From: Lysobacterales bacterium | GTDB lineage: Bacteria; Pseudomonadota; Gammaproteobacteria; Xanthomonadales; SZUA-36 | Direction: 5' to 3' | Assembly (NCBI GenBank): GCA_014238945.1 | Contig: JABAAB010000093.1 | Coordinates: forward strand, 23,793-87,792 | DNA length: 64,000 bases | Shown: piece after piece, positions 8,247 to 17,068 of the stretch | Layout: each line of letters opens with the position of its first letter | Position numbering within the stretch: position 1 is the stretch's first letter | Notes under the pieces: model-generated | Told to the model about the DNA's origin: nothing | The model's input: the letters and a program-made list of their open reading frames with translations, nothing else | Databases searched by the model: none | Position numbers and translations under genes: made by a program

Positions 8247-8939
8247 TCAGGAAGCCGCAGCCACCAGTTCCTTGGCCACTTCCACCGCGGTGGCCGCATC
8301 ACGACAATACGCATCGGCACCAACGGCCTCGCCAAACTCCTCGTTCAGCGGCGCACCTCCAACCAGCACGATATAGTCTTCGCGAATGCCCCGTTCTTTC
8401 ATCGTGTCTATCACAACTTTCATATACGGCATGGTGGTGGTCAGCAGGGCTGACATCCCCAGGATGTTTGCTTCGTGTTCTTCGAGTGCTGTGATATAGG
8501 TTTCTGCCTCGACATTGATGCCCAGGTCGACGATTTCAAAACCGGCGCCCTCCATCATCATACCGACCAGGTTCTTGCCGATGTCATGGATGTCGCCCTT
8601 GACGGTCCCCACGACCATTTTGCCAATGGGCTTGGCACCGGTTTTGGACAAAATGGGTTTCAGCAGCGCCATGCCGGCTTTCATGGAATTGGCGGACATC
8701 AACACCTCGGGTACAAACAGGATTCCGTCACGAAAATCGATACCGACTATGGTCATCCCAGCGACCAGGGCTTCTTCCAGCACCTTGGTGGCACTCCAGC
8801 CCCTGTCCAGCAGAATCTGTGTACCCTCGGCGATTTCCTCGGCCAAGCCGTCATACATATCGTCGTGCATTTGCTCAACGAGTTCGTCGTCAGGTAACTC
8901 AGACAGGATGATATCTTCGTCGTCGTATTCGTCAGTCAT
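8247..8939 (-). CDS. corrinoid protein, B12-binding methyl carrier (MttC/MtgC type)
   Basis: A 230-residue protein with the standard two-part architecture. The helical cap domain spans roughly residues 20-100 (VPEVLMSANSMKAGMALL), and the Rossmann-like B12 domain starts near 105. The cobalamin ligand motif is GTVKGDIHDIGKNLVG, with Asp116, His118 and Gly121 making the D-x-H-x-x-G signature; His118 is the lower axial ligand. SALLTTTM (about 163-170) and LVGGAPL (about 192-198) complete the nucleotide-loop pocket. It carries the methyl group between the MttB-type enzyme and the pterin methyltransferase encoded beside it. An acidic N-terminus (DEYDDEDIILSELPDDE) precedes the cap and might contact the polybasic tails of its two partners; that contact is my inference. 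ATG at 8939 opens the frame. Confidence 0.95.
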   Translation of the reverse strand: MTDEYDDEDIILSELPDDELVEQMHDDMYDGLAEEIAEGTQILLDRGWSATKVLEEALVAGMTIVGIDFRDGILFVPEVLMSANSMKAGMALLKPILSKTGAKPIGKMVVGTVKGDIHDIGKNLVGMMMEGAGFEIVDLGINVEAETYITALEEHEANILGMSALLTTTMPYMKVVIDTMKERGIREDYIVLVGGAPLNEEFGEAVGADAYCRDAATAVEVAKELVAAAS

Positions 8940-8966
8940 CAGGTTTCCAGCCTCATATGTGTAAGG

Positions 8967-9205
8967 TCATTCAATATCTGGTCCAGCGGTCATTACCGGC
9001 CCGCAGGTCTTCGAGTGGATCGGGATCCTGTCCCTTGTTCTCGCGTCCGCCGGCGGGTCAATGTACACCGGATAATGGCTGGAGAGAACTTTTTTATTTT
9101 GCTGTTGACCAATTCGTAACTGATTTCCCTGCTATGCACACTTGCCGCACGCAAATCCAGAGGGGTCTGACGTCCGCCGCTGGAGCGCAACTGGCTGGTG
9201 TTTTG
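8967..9205 (-). pseudogene. C-terminal remnant of a second MttB-family methyltransferase
   Basis: Read on the minus strand, this gap encodes a degraded copy of the C-terminus of the adjacent methyltransferase. VLSSHYPVYIDPPADA aligns with ILSTHYPQYIDPANDA of the intact gene and continues to RIPI/QFPI. Upstream, in a shifted frame, RQTPLDLRAASVHSREI aligns with DRSTPGEWEAAGSPDIREK. The frame change falls at an A-rich tract at 9089-9100. There is no N-terminal 400-residue portion and no start codon. The remnant ends at a stop at 8967-8969, just before the corrinoid gene. It shows that the operon once held two MttB paralogues in tandem. The similarity was found by eye within the window, not by search. 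Confidence 0.8.
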
Positions 9206-9235
9206 CCTGGTTTTTTCAGCTGACCTGCTCAAGAC

Positions 9236-10765
9236 TCACCATCTTCCGCTGCCGGATGTCATCGCTTTCGTGGGCAGCAGGATTGGGAACTGCCCGCGTA
9301 TTTTCGCATCGTTGGCCGGGTCTATGTATTGGGGGTAATGCGTTGATAAAATCGATCTGACCCGTTCTCCCGCTTTCTCCCGAATATCTGGGGAACCGGC
9401 GGCCTCCCATTCGCCGGGTGTGCTGCGGTCTGCCAGTTCCGGGTATTCGTATTCGGTGCGCATCAGACCCAATGTCTGCTCGGTGCGCAGGAAATGCCCT
9501 TCACCGTGTACCACCTGTTGCATAACGTCAAATGAGAGTGTTTCTTCGTTGACCTCGATACCACGTACGGTGCGTAACACCGCACCCAGCAAATCGTTGT
9601 CAATCACCAGGGATTCAAATGACAGTGCCATCAGGCTGCCCATCATCCCGGCTGATTCCGACACGTTGTTACAGCCGGTCTGTGCGGCCAGAACGATGGC
9701 CAGTGCCTTCTCATAGCCCGCCTGGTAATCCGGCATCTTCGAATCCGTCATACCGGCACCCACTGAACTGGGCAGGCCATAGAAATTTACCATCTGGGCC
9801 GCTGCGGCTGTCACCACGGCCTCTTCACCGCTGCCACCTGAAAAAGCACCGGTGCGCAGATCGGAAACAAACGGCCAGGGTCCGACGATGACCGGGTAAC
9901 CGGGCTTCACCATGTCGATCATCAACAAACCTGCCAATGCCTCTGCCACGCACTGGACCACCGTGCCGGCCAATGCTGCCGGGGCCGTTGCACCGGCCTG
10001 CGGTGCGACCACTACCCATACCGGTGAACCAAACTTTATCGACTCGACACAGACCTCGCTGTTGTCCTGCCCGTAACGCAGAGGTGAAATCACCGGGCAC
10101 CCACCACCATGGCAAAATGGTCTTTGATGAAATTTCTCCTTGCCGCCCGCAGCCAGGTACAACATTTCCAGCGTGGGCTGTACATGGGACGCATCATTGA
10201 AGGTCAGGGCCGAGTGCTTTTGTGTGCCCGCTATACTGACGTAGGCGGTGTTGATGTCACAACTGAGTTGATCGACTATTTCCGTGGCAACCACAAGACG
10301 GGAAAACGCGTGGATATTATCCATTTTGTCGACCAGGCGGGCCGCATCATAGATATCGACCAGTGTAGACGGCCGGTAATTAGATGAGCCGACATCCAGC
10401 ATACTGACCGCCTCACCACCACCGTAGGTGTGGACACGATTTCCACCGATTTCAAGGTCGTGTTTCGGATCCTGGCCAACAAACTGGAGATTTTTTGGTG
10501 TGCAGGCAATGACGTCTTCAACCAGCCCCCTGGGAAAGCACAGGCGGTCATGCTCATTCATAAAACAACCCCGATTTAGTGCATGCTCCCTGACGATGGG
10601 TATCGGGTCACCCAGACCAATTTTCTCAAGAACGTCCAGGATGGTGTTATGTATCTGTTTCTCGTTCGATTTTGTCAGTGGCCGGTAATGGCCTCCGGGC
10701 AAACCTGCCTTGACTGCGGATGCAACTGGTGGATCCTTCTGGCGGGCTGTCCTACCCCTGCGCAT
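9236..10765 (-). CDS. non-pyrrolysine trimethylamine methyltransferase (MttB) family protein
   Basis: A 509-residue protein starting MRRGRTARQKDPPVAS. That ATG overlaps the end of the MetF-like gene by 14 bases, which decides the start. The MttB barrel is recognisable from GGHYRPLTKSNEKQIHNTIL, FVGQDPKHDLEIGGNRVHTYG, RPFCHGGGCPVISPLRYG, NNVSESAGMMGSLMALSFE and the C-terminal THYPQYIDP. There is no in-frame amber codon, so it belongs to the pyrrolysine-lacking branch. Characterised members of that branch demethylate quaternary amines such as glycine betaine, proline betaine or carnitine. The substrate here cannot be read from sequence. It would pass methyl to the corrinoid protein encoded downstream, past the remnant of a second MttB. 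Confidence 0.93.
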   Translation of the reverse strand: MRRGRTARQKDPPVASAVKAGLPGGHYRPLTKSNEKQIHNTILDVLEKIGLGDPIPIVREHALNRGCFMNEHDRLCFPRGLVEDVIACTPKNLQFVGQDPKHDLEIGGNRVHTYGGGEAVSMLDVGSSNYRPSTLVDIYDAARLVDKMDNIHAFSRLVVATEIVDQLSCDINTAYVSIAGTQKHSALTFNDASHVQPTLEMLYLAAGGKEKFHQRPFCHGGGCPVISPLRYGQDNSEVCVESIKFGSPVWVVVAPQAGATAPAALAGTVVQCVAEALAGLLMIDMVKPGYPVIVGPWPFVSDLRTGAFSGGSGEEAVVTAAAAQMVNFYGLPSSVGAGMTDSKMPDYQAGYEKALAIVLAAQTGCNNVSESAGMMGSLMALSFESLVIDNDLLGAVLRTVRGIEVNEETLSFDVMQQVVHGEGHFLRTEQTLGLMRTEYEYPELADRSTPGEWEAAGSPDIREKAGERVRSILSTHYPQYIDPANDAKIRGQFPILLPTKAMTSGSGRW

Positions 10766-11630
10766 GCCGCCCGCCGTTGAGTTTTCGATAGGTCTCGAGG
10801 CGCCAGGTCTCGGTCCGCTCGATATCGTTAAAACTGAACAGGTGAAAACCGGGTATGTTGATTTCAGGATCACCGAGATGGGGTATCAGTCCTTCCAGCA
10901 AGTCATCCGGTTGGTAAGGCTTGGCGCTGATCATTTTTCTCAAAAGACCCTTTTGTTTCCTCAATACTCTTACAGACTGCCCCACACCAATCCTGAGTGA
11001 AAGAGAAATCAACTTGGTCAACTCGGCAACACCGGGTAAACCGATCCAGGCCGGCAATGTGACCCCGGCACTTCGAATTCCCCTGAGCCAACTGATCAAT
11101 GCTTGTGGGTCGAAACACATCTGTGTGACAAGGTAGGTTGAAACTTTTTGTTTTTCCAATAGAAGTCTCAATAGCTCCTGCTTGTTAACCAACGGGTGAC
11201 CCTCCGGATGGGAGGCTATCCCTACATCCTCAATGTTGTGTCCGATTTCAGCAATGTCGCGAAGCAACTCCAGGGCACTGGTGTAATTTCCTGCTGGTTC
11301 CGGCGCGTCGCCACCGGGGACAAAAACACTTTCAACCTTGGATTCCTCAAGTCTTGCCAGTATTTCACGCAGGTGACCCCGGTCACGGACCATCCTGGCT
11401 GCGACATGGGGAATCAGTTTAAGTCGTCGCTCCTCTGGAAGTGCACGGAGTTCCTCTACGATTTTCAAGGTTGGCTCCAGACCATGTACAGGTGAGCAGG
11501 TGATCGCAACATAGGAATGACGTGGAATGTGTATCAAGCGATCGACGATGGTACTGGTCGGGATGACTTCAAGGTAGGCCTGGTCCAGCAGGTTGGCCAA
11601 TACTTTTTGATTGTTATTTGTGTCCAACAT
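10752..11630 (-). CDS. methylenetetrahydrofolate reductase-like protein (MetF family, divergent)
   Basis: A 292-residue protein. ATG at 11630 is preceded six bases upstream by GAGGA, so MLDTNNNQKVLANLL is preferred over a start 16 codons earlier. Family features include SPVHGLEPTLKIVEELR, HVAARMVRDRGHLREIL, FVPGGDAPEPAGNYTSALELL, GIASHPEGHPL and STYLVTQMCFDPQAL, which correspond to the FAD/folate barrel of MetF. The usual early motif with a catalytic Glu (EFFPP type) is not evident; the equivalent strand reads YVAITCSPVHG. As first gene of the operon it could oxidise methyl-THF produced by methyl transfer to methylene-THF for C1 oxidation. That direction is inference. Confidence 0.85.
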   Translation of the reverse strand: MLDTNNNQKVLANLLDQAYLEVIPTSTIVDRLIHIPRHSYVAITCSPVHGLEPTLKIVEELRALPEERRLKLIPHVAARMVRDRGHLREILARLEESKVESVFVPGGDAPEPAGNYTSALELLRDIAEIGHNIEDVGIASHPEGHPLVNKQELLRLLLEKQKVSTYLVTQMCFDPQALISWLRGIRSAGVTLPAWIGLPGVAELTKLISLSLRIGVGQSVRVLRKQKGLLRKMISAKPYQPDDLLEGLIPHLGDPEINIPGFHLFSFNDIERTETWRLETYRKLNGGRHAQG

Positions 11631-11966
11631 TGATTCCTCGCTGGTATACGCAACTTGTTTTGTTGCACTGGTAAACATTTCATGGCACCCGTGTGCCAGG
11701 AAACAAATTTCAACTCATGGGATTTAATCCTCGAATATAGAGTCAGTAATATATGGTCATTAATGGTGCAGTCTACACCCTGATGGCTGGCCAAGTCTCG
11801 CAATTTAAGCCAGGACGATTACCGAAATTGATGTGCCTGTGCAGGGGCGTGATATCCGGTTTATTGTATTTGTTAAACTCTCCTCATAGAATTAGTAGCG
11901 GTAAACTATGACAAGGCGTGCTATTTTTCACAACTGGAAAAGTGAGCAATATCTTCGGAGATCATC
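11631..11966. other. divergent intergenic region between the methyl-transfer operon and yiaW-like gene
   Basis: 336 bases without a credible gene, separating two divergent transcription units. It should hold the promoters of both. Apart from the two inverted repeats near the left end I see no convincing -35/-10 pair, riboswitch or terminator. Confidence 0.6.
11683..11698. promoter_or_regulatory. palindrome upstream of the methyl-transfer operon, possible operator
   Basis: TGGCAC-ccgt-GTGCCA is a 6-bp inverted repeat with a 4-base spacer, about 53 bases upstream of the MetF-like start codon. A second inverted repeat, GCAAC-N7-GTTGC, lies at 11650-11666, even closer to the gene. Either could be an operator. 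I checked the site as a sigma-54 promoter on the minus strand and the spacing is wrong. No regulator gene is adjacent. Confidence 0.3.
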
Positions 11967-12341
11967 ATGCTTGATTATTTTGCACTGGGAATCCTGTTTT
12001 TTGTCGCGATTACCCTTTTCTATGGAATCATCGCAATCCATGATATTCCCTACGAGATTGCCAAACACCGGAATCATCCGCATCAGGATGCCATCCATGT
12101 AACCGGCTGGATCAGCCTGTTCACTTTGCATGTGCTTTGGCCATTTTTGTGGATATGGGCCACCTTGTACAGGGAAGACAGGGGCTGGGGCTTTGCCGAT
12201 GGAGTAAACCCTGAAGATCGTCTGGAAGGGATAGAACGGCATCTTGACGATCTGACGTCAAGAATGGCGATGCTGGAAGGAAGTGATGAACCGGCAACGG
12301 AAACGGTGACACCTGAAACACCGCAGGGAGGGGAAGAATAA
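11967..12341 (+). CDS. DUF3302 inner-membrane protein (YiaW-like)
   Basis: A 124-residue protein with an N-terminal transmembrane helix (YFALGILFFVAITLFYGIIA), a second around WISLFTLHVLWPFLWIWATLY and a short acidic tail rich in Glu, Thr and Pro. The HDIPYEIAKHRNHPHQDAIHVTGW loop and overall size match DUF3302, the family of E. coli YiaW. It overlaps the next gene by one base (TAATG), and that gene is a YiaV-like HlyD protein, the same pairing as in E. coli. Function is unknown; the pair is presumed to form an envelope efflux or transport device without a dedicated ATPase. Confidence 0.85.
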   Translation: MLDYFALGILFFVAITLFYGIIAIHDIPYEIAKHRNHPHQDAIHVTGWISLFTLHVLWPFLWIWATLYREDRGWGFADGVNPEDRLEGIERHLDDLTSRMAMLEGSDEPATETVTPETPQGGEE

Positions 12342-13300
12342 TGGATTTATTATTAGTCCTCACTTACACGGCCATCTGTGTTGTAATTTTCAAGGTCTTC
12401 AATATCCCGTTGAACAAGTGGACGGTGCCGACCGCGATACTGGGTGGCATATTCTTAATCGGTGCATTGATCTTCCTGATGAATTATAACCACCCATATT
12501 CCGAAATCAGCCGCGAATATTTTGTGACAACACCGATCGTCCCGGCGGTCACTGGAACTGCTATCGAGGTGCATGCGAACGGTCGAACCAAGCTGAAAGC
12601 GGGGGATGTGCTTTTCAAAATTGACCCGATTCCATTTCAAAACAGGGTTTCCTCACTGACCGCACAAATCGTCCTGGCTGAAGCCGATGTGGACAGGACC
12701 ACCGAGCTGTCCAAGGGCAATTTGATCAGCCAGCGTGATGTCGATCTTTCCATCACAAGGTTCGAAAACCTCAAGGGACAGCTGCAAACTGCTCAGTTTG
12801 AACTGGATCAAACAGTTGTTCGCGCACCCACCGATGGTTATGTAACACAGGTAGCGCTAAGACCCGGTATGCGTGCGGCTTCCCTGCCTCTGCGCCCGGT
12901 CATGGTTTTTGTACACGATGAAAGCAAATATTTCATCGCCTGGTTCAGACAGAACAGCATGATGCGGTTACAGGTGGGTGATGACGCGGAGGTGGCGTTC
13001 GACGGCATTCCCGGTCAAGTCTTTGCCGGCAAGGTACAAATGGTAAGTCCGGCCATTGTTGAGGGCCAGGTACAGCCCAGTGGAAACCTGATCAGTCCGA
13101 TGACGGCAACGTACCCGGGACGGCTTTCCGTGTTGATCGACATTACAGACCCTGAGTTTGAACCCTACCGTGCCAGGGTTCCGGGTGGCGCTTATGCACA
13201 GGCTGCGATTTATACAGAGCATTTCCACCACGTAGCCATCATCAGGAAAGTTTTGCTTCGTATGTCGGCGTGGATGAATTATATCTTTCCATTCCACTAG
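12341..13300 (+). CDS. HlyD/EmrA-type membrane fusion protein (YiaV-like)
   Basis: A 319-residue periplasmic adaptor anchored by two N-terminal hydrophobic segments (LLLVLTYTAICVVIFKVF and AILGGIFLIGALIFLM). The lipoyl/barrel-sandwich halves are visible at VTGTAIEVHANGRTKLKAGDVLFKIDP and VRAPTDGYVTQVALRPGMRA, separated by a coiled-coil hairpin (NRVSSLTAQIVLAEADVDRTTEL through FENLKGQLQTAQFELDQ). A beta-barrel domain follows (DDAEVAFDGIPGQVFAGKVQMVSPAI). It pairs with the upstream DUF3302 protein by a 1-base overlap. No outer-membrane factor or inner-membrane pump is adjacent, so the transport partner is unknown. Confidence 0.88.
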   Translation: MDLLLVLTYTAICVVIFKVFNIPLNKWTVPTAILGGIFLIGALIFLMNYNHPYSEISREYFVTTPIVPAVTGTAIEVHANGRTKLKAGDVLFKIDPIPFQNRVSSLTAQIVLAEADVDRTTELSKGNLISQRDVDLSITRFENLKGQLQTAQFELDQTVVRAPTDGYVTQVALRPGMRAASLPLRPVMVFVHDESKYFIAWFRQNSMMRLQVGDDAEVAFDGIPGQVFAGKVQMVSPAIVEGQVQPSGNLISPMTATYPGRLSVLIDITDPEFEPYRARVPGGAYAQAAIYTEHFHHVAIIRKVLLRMSAWMNYIFPFH

Positions 13301-13321
13301 GAAATAACCAGCACCAATATT

Positions 13322-13352
13322 GAACACGTGCACCAAACTGGTGCACGTGTTC
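13322..13352. promoter_or_regulatory. NtrC-binding site upstream of glnK-amtB
   Basis: A perfect inverted repeat of 14-base arms (GAACACGTGCACCA and its complement) around AAC. Its core at 13329-13345, TGCACCA-aac-TGGTGCA, is the NtrC consensus palindrome. It lies about 115 bases upstream of a sigma-54 promoter, the usual enhancer distance. The hairpin would also form in RNA and could double as a terminator for the upstream pair, but it lacks a clean U-tract. Confidence 0.85.
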
Positions 13353-13393
13353 TTGTTCACTCCGCAGCTCCTGTATTTCAATTTCTTGCTAAA

Positions 13394-13414
13394 AAGCCCC
13401 TGCTTGCGGGGCTT
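13394..13414 (-). terminator. hairpin with A-tract, minus-strand terminator orientation
   Basis: AAGCCCC-tgcttgc-GGGGCTT is a 7-bp stem. The run of A lies on the left, so the U-tract would be on the minus strand. No minus-strand gene is seen immediately to the right, so it may insulate against antisense transcription or act weakly for the yiaWV-like pair. Confidence 0.45.
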
Positions 13415-13443
13415 GCTCCCTGATTGCACCGCGTGTTGACCGG

Positions 13444-13847
<404 letters not shown>

Positions 13848-13904
13848 AGATATCAACCGTAAGCCGCAGAAGAATACGACACAGCGACCAAAAGAGAGCA
13901 CGAT

Positions 13905-15167
13905 ATGGAAAGCCAGATTTTTGAACTTCAATACGCCCTGGATACCTTTTACCTGTTGATCTGCGGTGCGCTGGTCATGTGGATGGCCGCGGGATTTGCC
14001 CTGCTGGAATCTGGACTGGTTCGGGCCAAAAACACCACCGAGATTTTGACCAAGAACGTGGCCTTGTATGCGGTTGCCTGCCTGATGTACCTGGTGAGTG
14101 GTTATGCCATCATGTATGACGGTGGGTGGTTTTTGCGTGGGCTCGAAGTGTTTAGCCTCGACCAGGTGCTGACGGATTCAGCCACCGCCGGGTTTGCCGG
14201 TGATGGTGTTTTTTCCGGTGCGGCGGATTTCTTCTTCCAGGTAGTTTTTGTCGCAACCGCAATGTCCATCGTGTCCGGATCGGTGGCGGAGCGAATGAAA
14301 CTGTGGTCCTTTCTTCTGTTTGCGGTGTTCATGACCGGCTTTATCTACCCGTTGGAGGGTTCCTGGACCTGGGGCGGCCAGGATGTTTTCGGTCTGTATA
14401 GCCTGGGTGACCTGGGTTTCAGCGATTTTGCGGGCTCAGGCATTGTTCATCTGGCCGGTGGTGCTGCGGCACTCGCAGCGGTGCTGTTGTTGGGCCCGCG
14501 ACGTGGTAAATACAGCAAGCAGGGTCATGCCAACGCATTACCAGGCGCCAACCTGCCATTGGCAACACTGGGTACCTTTATCCTGTGGATGGGCTGGTTC
14601 GGATTCAATGGTGGCTCGGTACTCAAACTTGCCGATGCGGCCAGCGCTCATACGGTGGCCGTTGTATTTCTCAATACCAACGCTGCAGCTGCAGCTGGCC
14701 TGGTTGCAGCCCTGCTCACGGCACGGGCACTGTTTGGCAAGGCGGATCTGACCATGTCCCTGAACGGCGCCCTTGCAGGGCTGGTTGCAATCACTGCTGA
14801 ACCCTCAACACCGACCGCGTTGCAGGCGGTCGTATTCGGCGGAATTGCCGGTTGTATCGTGGTATTCAGCATCGTTGGGCTGGACCGGCTGAAAATTGAT
14901 GACCCAGTGGGTGCAATATCGGTACATGGTGTGATCGGTCTGTTCGGTTTGTTGCTGGTCCCCATCAGCAACGGCGAGTCCAGTTTCACCGGTCAGTTGG
15001 TGGGTGCGGCCACCATTTTTGGATGGGTATTCGCTGCCAGTTGGCTGGTATGGTACGCACTGAAAATCACCCTGGGTATACGCGTGAGTGCCGAAGAGGA
15101 ATATGAGGGACTGGATATAGGTGAATGTGGAATGGAAGCCTATCCTGAATTTACTTCAGCACAATAG
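13905..15167 (+). CDS. amtB: ammonium transporter AmtB
   Basis: A 420-residue integral membrane protein with about eleven hydrophobic helices. The twin pore histidines appear in GSGIVHLAGGAAALAAVLLLG and VHGVIGLFGLLLVP; the recruitment region includes AGFALLESGLVRAKN and the signature FGWVFAASWLVW lies near the C-terminus. There is no long signal peptide; the first helix begins after about 15 residues (TFYLLICGALVMWMAAGFAL). It conducts ammonium or ammonia across the inner membrane and is gated by GlnK encoded immediately upstream. Co-transcription from the sigma-54 promoter at 13444 is expected. Confidence 0.96.
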   Translation: MESQIFELQYALDTFYLLICGALVMWMAAGFALLESGLVRAKNTTEILTKNVALYAVACLMYLVSGYAIMYDGGWFLRGLEVFSLDQVLTDSATAGFAGDGVFSGAADFFFQVVFVATAMSIVSGSVAERMKLWSFLLFAVFMTGFIYPLEGSWTWGGQDVFGLYSLGDLGFSDFAGSGIVHLAGGAAALAAVLLLGPRRGKYSKQGHANALPGANLPLATLGTFILWMGWFGFNGGSVLKLADAASAHTVAVVFLNTNAAAAAGLVAALLTARALFGKADLTMSLNGALAGLVAITAEPSTPTALQAVVFGGIAGCIVVFSIVGLDRLKIDDPVGAISVHGVIGLFGLLLVPISNGESSFTGQLVGAATIFGWVFAASWLVWYALKITLGIRVSAEEEYEGLDIGECGMEAYPEFTSAQ

Positions 15168-15452
15168 TAAACACCACCGAGGGGGCGATTATTACGTATG
15201 CCGGAGTGAGCTTAGGATCAGGGGAACAACAAATATCGGTGCAGTTGATCCTTCCACACCCCCCGGTGCCCTGAAGACAGGGTCTGTCGGGCCGTATAAC
15301 TCAAGGTAATATGTTGTTAAATCAATAACTTAAATGTGTATAAAATTTTCGTGTCATTCTGTAAAAATTCCGTTGTCAATGATTATGCACAAGCGATATG
15401 CTTATCGCTTAACGAAGTTTTCCGGATTAATAGCAAAATGGATTCATAACCC
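15168..15452. promoter_or_regulatory. intergenic region upstream of aceB, with an inverted repeat at 15391-15410
   Basis: 285 bases between amtB and aceB; the right half is AT-rich and should carry the aceBA promoter. AAGCGATA-tgct-TATCGCTT at 15391-15410 is a perfect 8-bp inverted repeat, 43 bases before the aceB start. It could be an operator or a leader hairpin. No regulator gene of the IclR or GntR type is adjacent, so the binder is unknown. Confidence 0.45.
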
Positions 15453-17039
15453 GTGTCTGGACCTCAGCCAAAACTGGAATTGACCCAGCCGGTGAGCCAA
15501 AACCAGGCCACAATTCTTACACCGCCTGCATTGGAATTCCTGGCGGAATTGGTGCGGCGATTTTCTCCGGAGCTGATGGAGTTGTTATCTGCACGTGGAA
15601 AGCGCCAGATGGCATTCGACCGGGGTGCGGTACCCGGTTTCGATCCGTCAACCCGGGACATCAGGGAAGATGAATGGAAGGTCGCAGCCATCCCTTCGCA
15701 GGTTCAGGACCGCCGCACCGAGATTACCGGTCCGGTCAGCAGAAAAATGGTCATCAATGCACTCAATTCGGGTGCCCAGGTCTACATGGCTGATTTCGAA
15801 GATTCCACCGCACCCACCTGGCACAATGTAATTGACGGGCAATTGAACCTGTATGATGCTGTGCGGCGGCAGATCGATTTTGAATCCCCACAGGGGAAAA
15901 GCTATTCACTGAATGACGAGACGGCGGTGCTGATGGTGCGCCCGCGAGGTCTGCATCTGCCGGAGCGACATGTGTGTCTGTCCGGCCAGGCCGTGCCCGG
16001 CGCACTGGTAGATTTTGGTTTATTCCTTTTCCACAATCATGAGCAACAGATCAAGCGGGGCGGTCGGCCCTATTTTTATCTGCCCAAGCTTCAGCACTAC
16101 GACGAAGCGGTCTGGTGGGAAAAAGTGATCAACTGGGCGGAGGACCACCTGGGTCTTGAACACGGTACGGTACGCATCACCATATTAATTGAGACCCTTC
16201 CCGCTGTCTTCCAGATGCACGAGATCCTGCATGCGCTGCGAGACCGGATTCTGGGTTTGAACTGTGGTCGTTGGGATTACATTTTCAGCTATATCAAGAC
16301 CTTCAAAAATCATGCCGACCGCATTCTTCCGGACCGCGATTCAGTGGGTATGACCGTACCTTTTCTCGCCACATACTCAAAACTGCTGATTCAGACCTGC
16401 CACCGGCGTGGTGCCTTTGCGATGGGTGGCATGGCTGCACAGATTCCCATCCGTGGGGATGACGTGGCCAATGCTGTTGCAATGGAAAAAGTTCGTATTG
16501 ACAAGGAAAGGGAGGCCGGTAACGGTCACGATGGGACCTGGGTTGCTCACCCGGGCCTGGAACCCATGGCCCGCAAGGAGTTTGACAAGGTACTCGAAGG
16601 CCCAAACCAGATCAACCGAACACTTGCAGACTTCAGCGCAAGCGCCAGGGAGTTGATCGAGCCCAGCGACGGTGATATTACCGAAGCCGGGGTACGCAAG
16701 AATATCCGTGTCGCAATACAGTACCTGGCCGCCTGGCTGAACGGCAACGGCTGCGTTCCAATAGACCATTTGATGGAAGACGCTGCCACAGCCGAAATCG
16801 GTCGGTCCCAGTTATGGCAGTGGTTAAAACACGGTGCCTTGCTGGACGATGGTCGGCAGATAACCATTGATTGGCTGGACGGCCTGTTTACCAGGATTCA
16901 GTCAGATTTGATAGATTCTGCAGCAGCTGATCAGAGCACAGCAATCCAAAACGCCACGAAACTGTTACGAGATATGACCCATGATACTGAACTGGTGGAG
17001 TTTCTTACTTTACCCGCTTACGATCAGTTGAGTGACTGA
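15453..17039 (+). CDS. aceB: malate synthase A
   Basis: A 528-residue protein, the usual length for the type A enzyme. The start is GTG at 15453 ([12 protein letters not shown]); the only upstream ATG runs into a stop after two codons. Family motifs include [58 protein letters not shown] with the metal-binding Glu, [13 protein letters not shown] and [10 protein letters not shown]. It condenses glyoxylate with acetyl-CoA to give malate in the glyoxylate shunt. aceA follows 29 bases downstream, so the two form an operon. The cell can therefore grow on C2 units or fatty acids. Confidence 0.96.
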   Translation: MSGPQPKLELTQPVSQNQATILTPPALEFLAELVRRFSPELMELLSARGKRQMAFDRGAVPGFDPSTRDIREDEWKVAAIPSQVQDRRTEITGPVSRKMVINALNSGAQVYMADFEDSTAPTWHNVIDGQLNLYDAVRRQIDFESPQGKSYSLNDETAVLMVRPRGLHLPERHVCLSGQAVPGALVDFGLFLFHNHEQQIKRGGRPYFYLPKLQHYDEAVWWEKVINWAEDHLGLEHGTVRITILIETLPAVFQMHEILHALRDRILGLNCGRWDYIFSYIKTFKNHADRILPDRDSVGMTVPFLATYSKLLIQTCHRRGAFAMGGMAAQIPIRGDDVANAVAMEKVRIDKEREAGNGHDGTWVAHPGLEPMARKEFDKVLEGPNQINRTLADFSASARELIEPSDGDITEAGVRKNIRVAIQYLAAWLNGNGCVPIDHLMEDAATAEIGRSQLWQWLKHGALLDDGRQITIDWLDGLFTRIQSDLIDSAAADQSTAIQNATKLLRDMTHDTELVEFLTLPAYDQLSD

Positions 17040-17068
17040 ACAAAGAGACCTGTTACAGGAGTAGAGTA

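Noticed and set aside
9236..10765. A pyrrolysine-type amber codon in the MttB gene
   Set aside because: The frame has no internal TAG over 509 codons, so the protein belongs to the non-pyrrolysine branch.
11683..11698. The TGGCAC-N4-GTGCCA palindrome as a minus-strand sigma-54 promoter
   Set aside because: No GG/GC pair with ten-base spacing is present, so it is kept only as a possible operator.
13322..13352. The long hairpin after the yiaV-like gene as a transcription terminator
   Set aside because: It lacks a U-tract and its core is the NtrC consensus, so I annotated it as a binding site; a dual role is possible.
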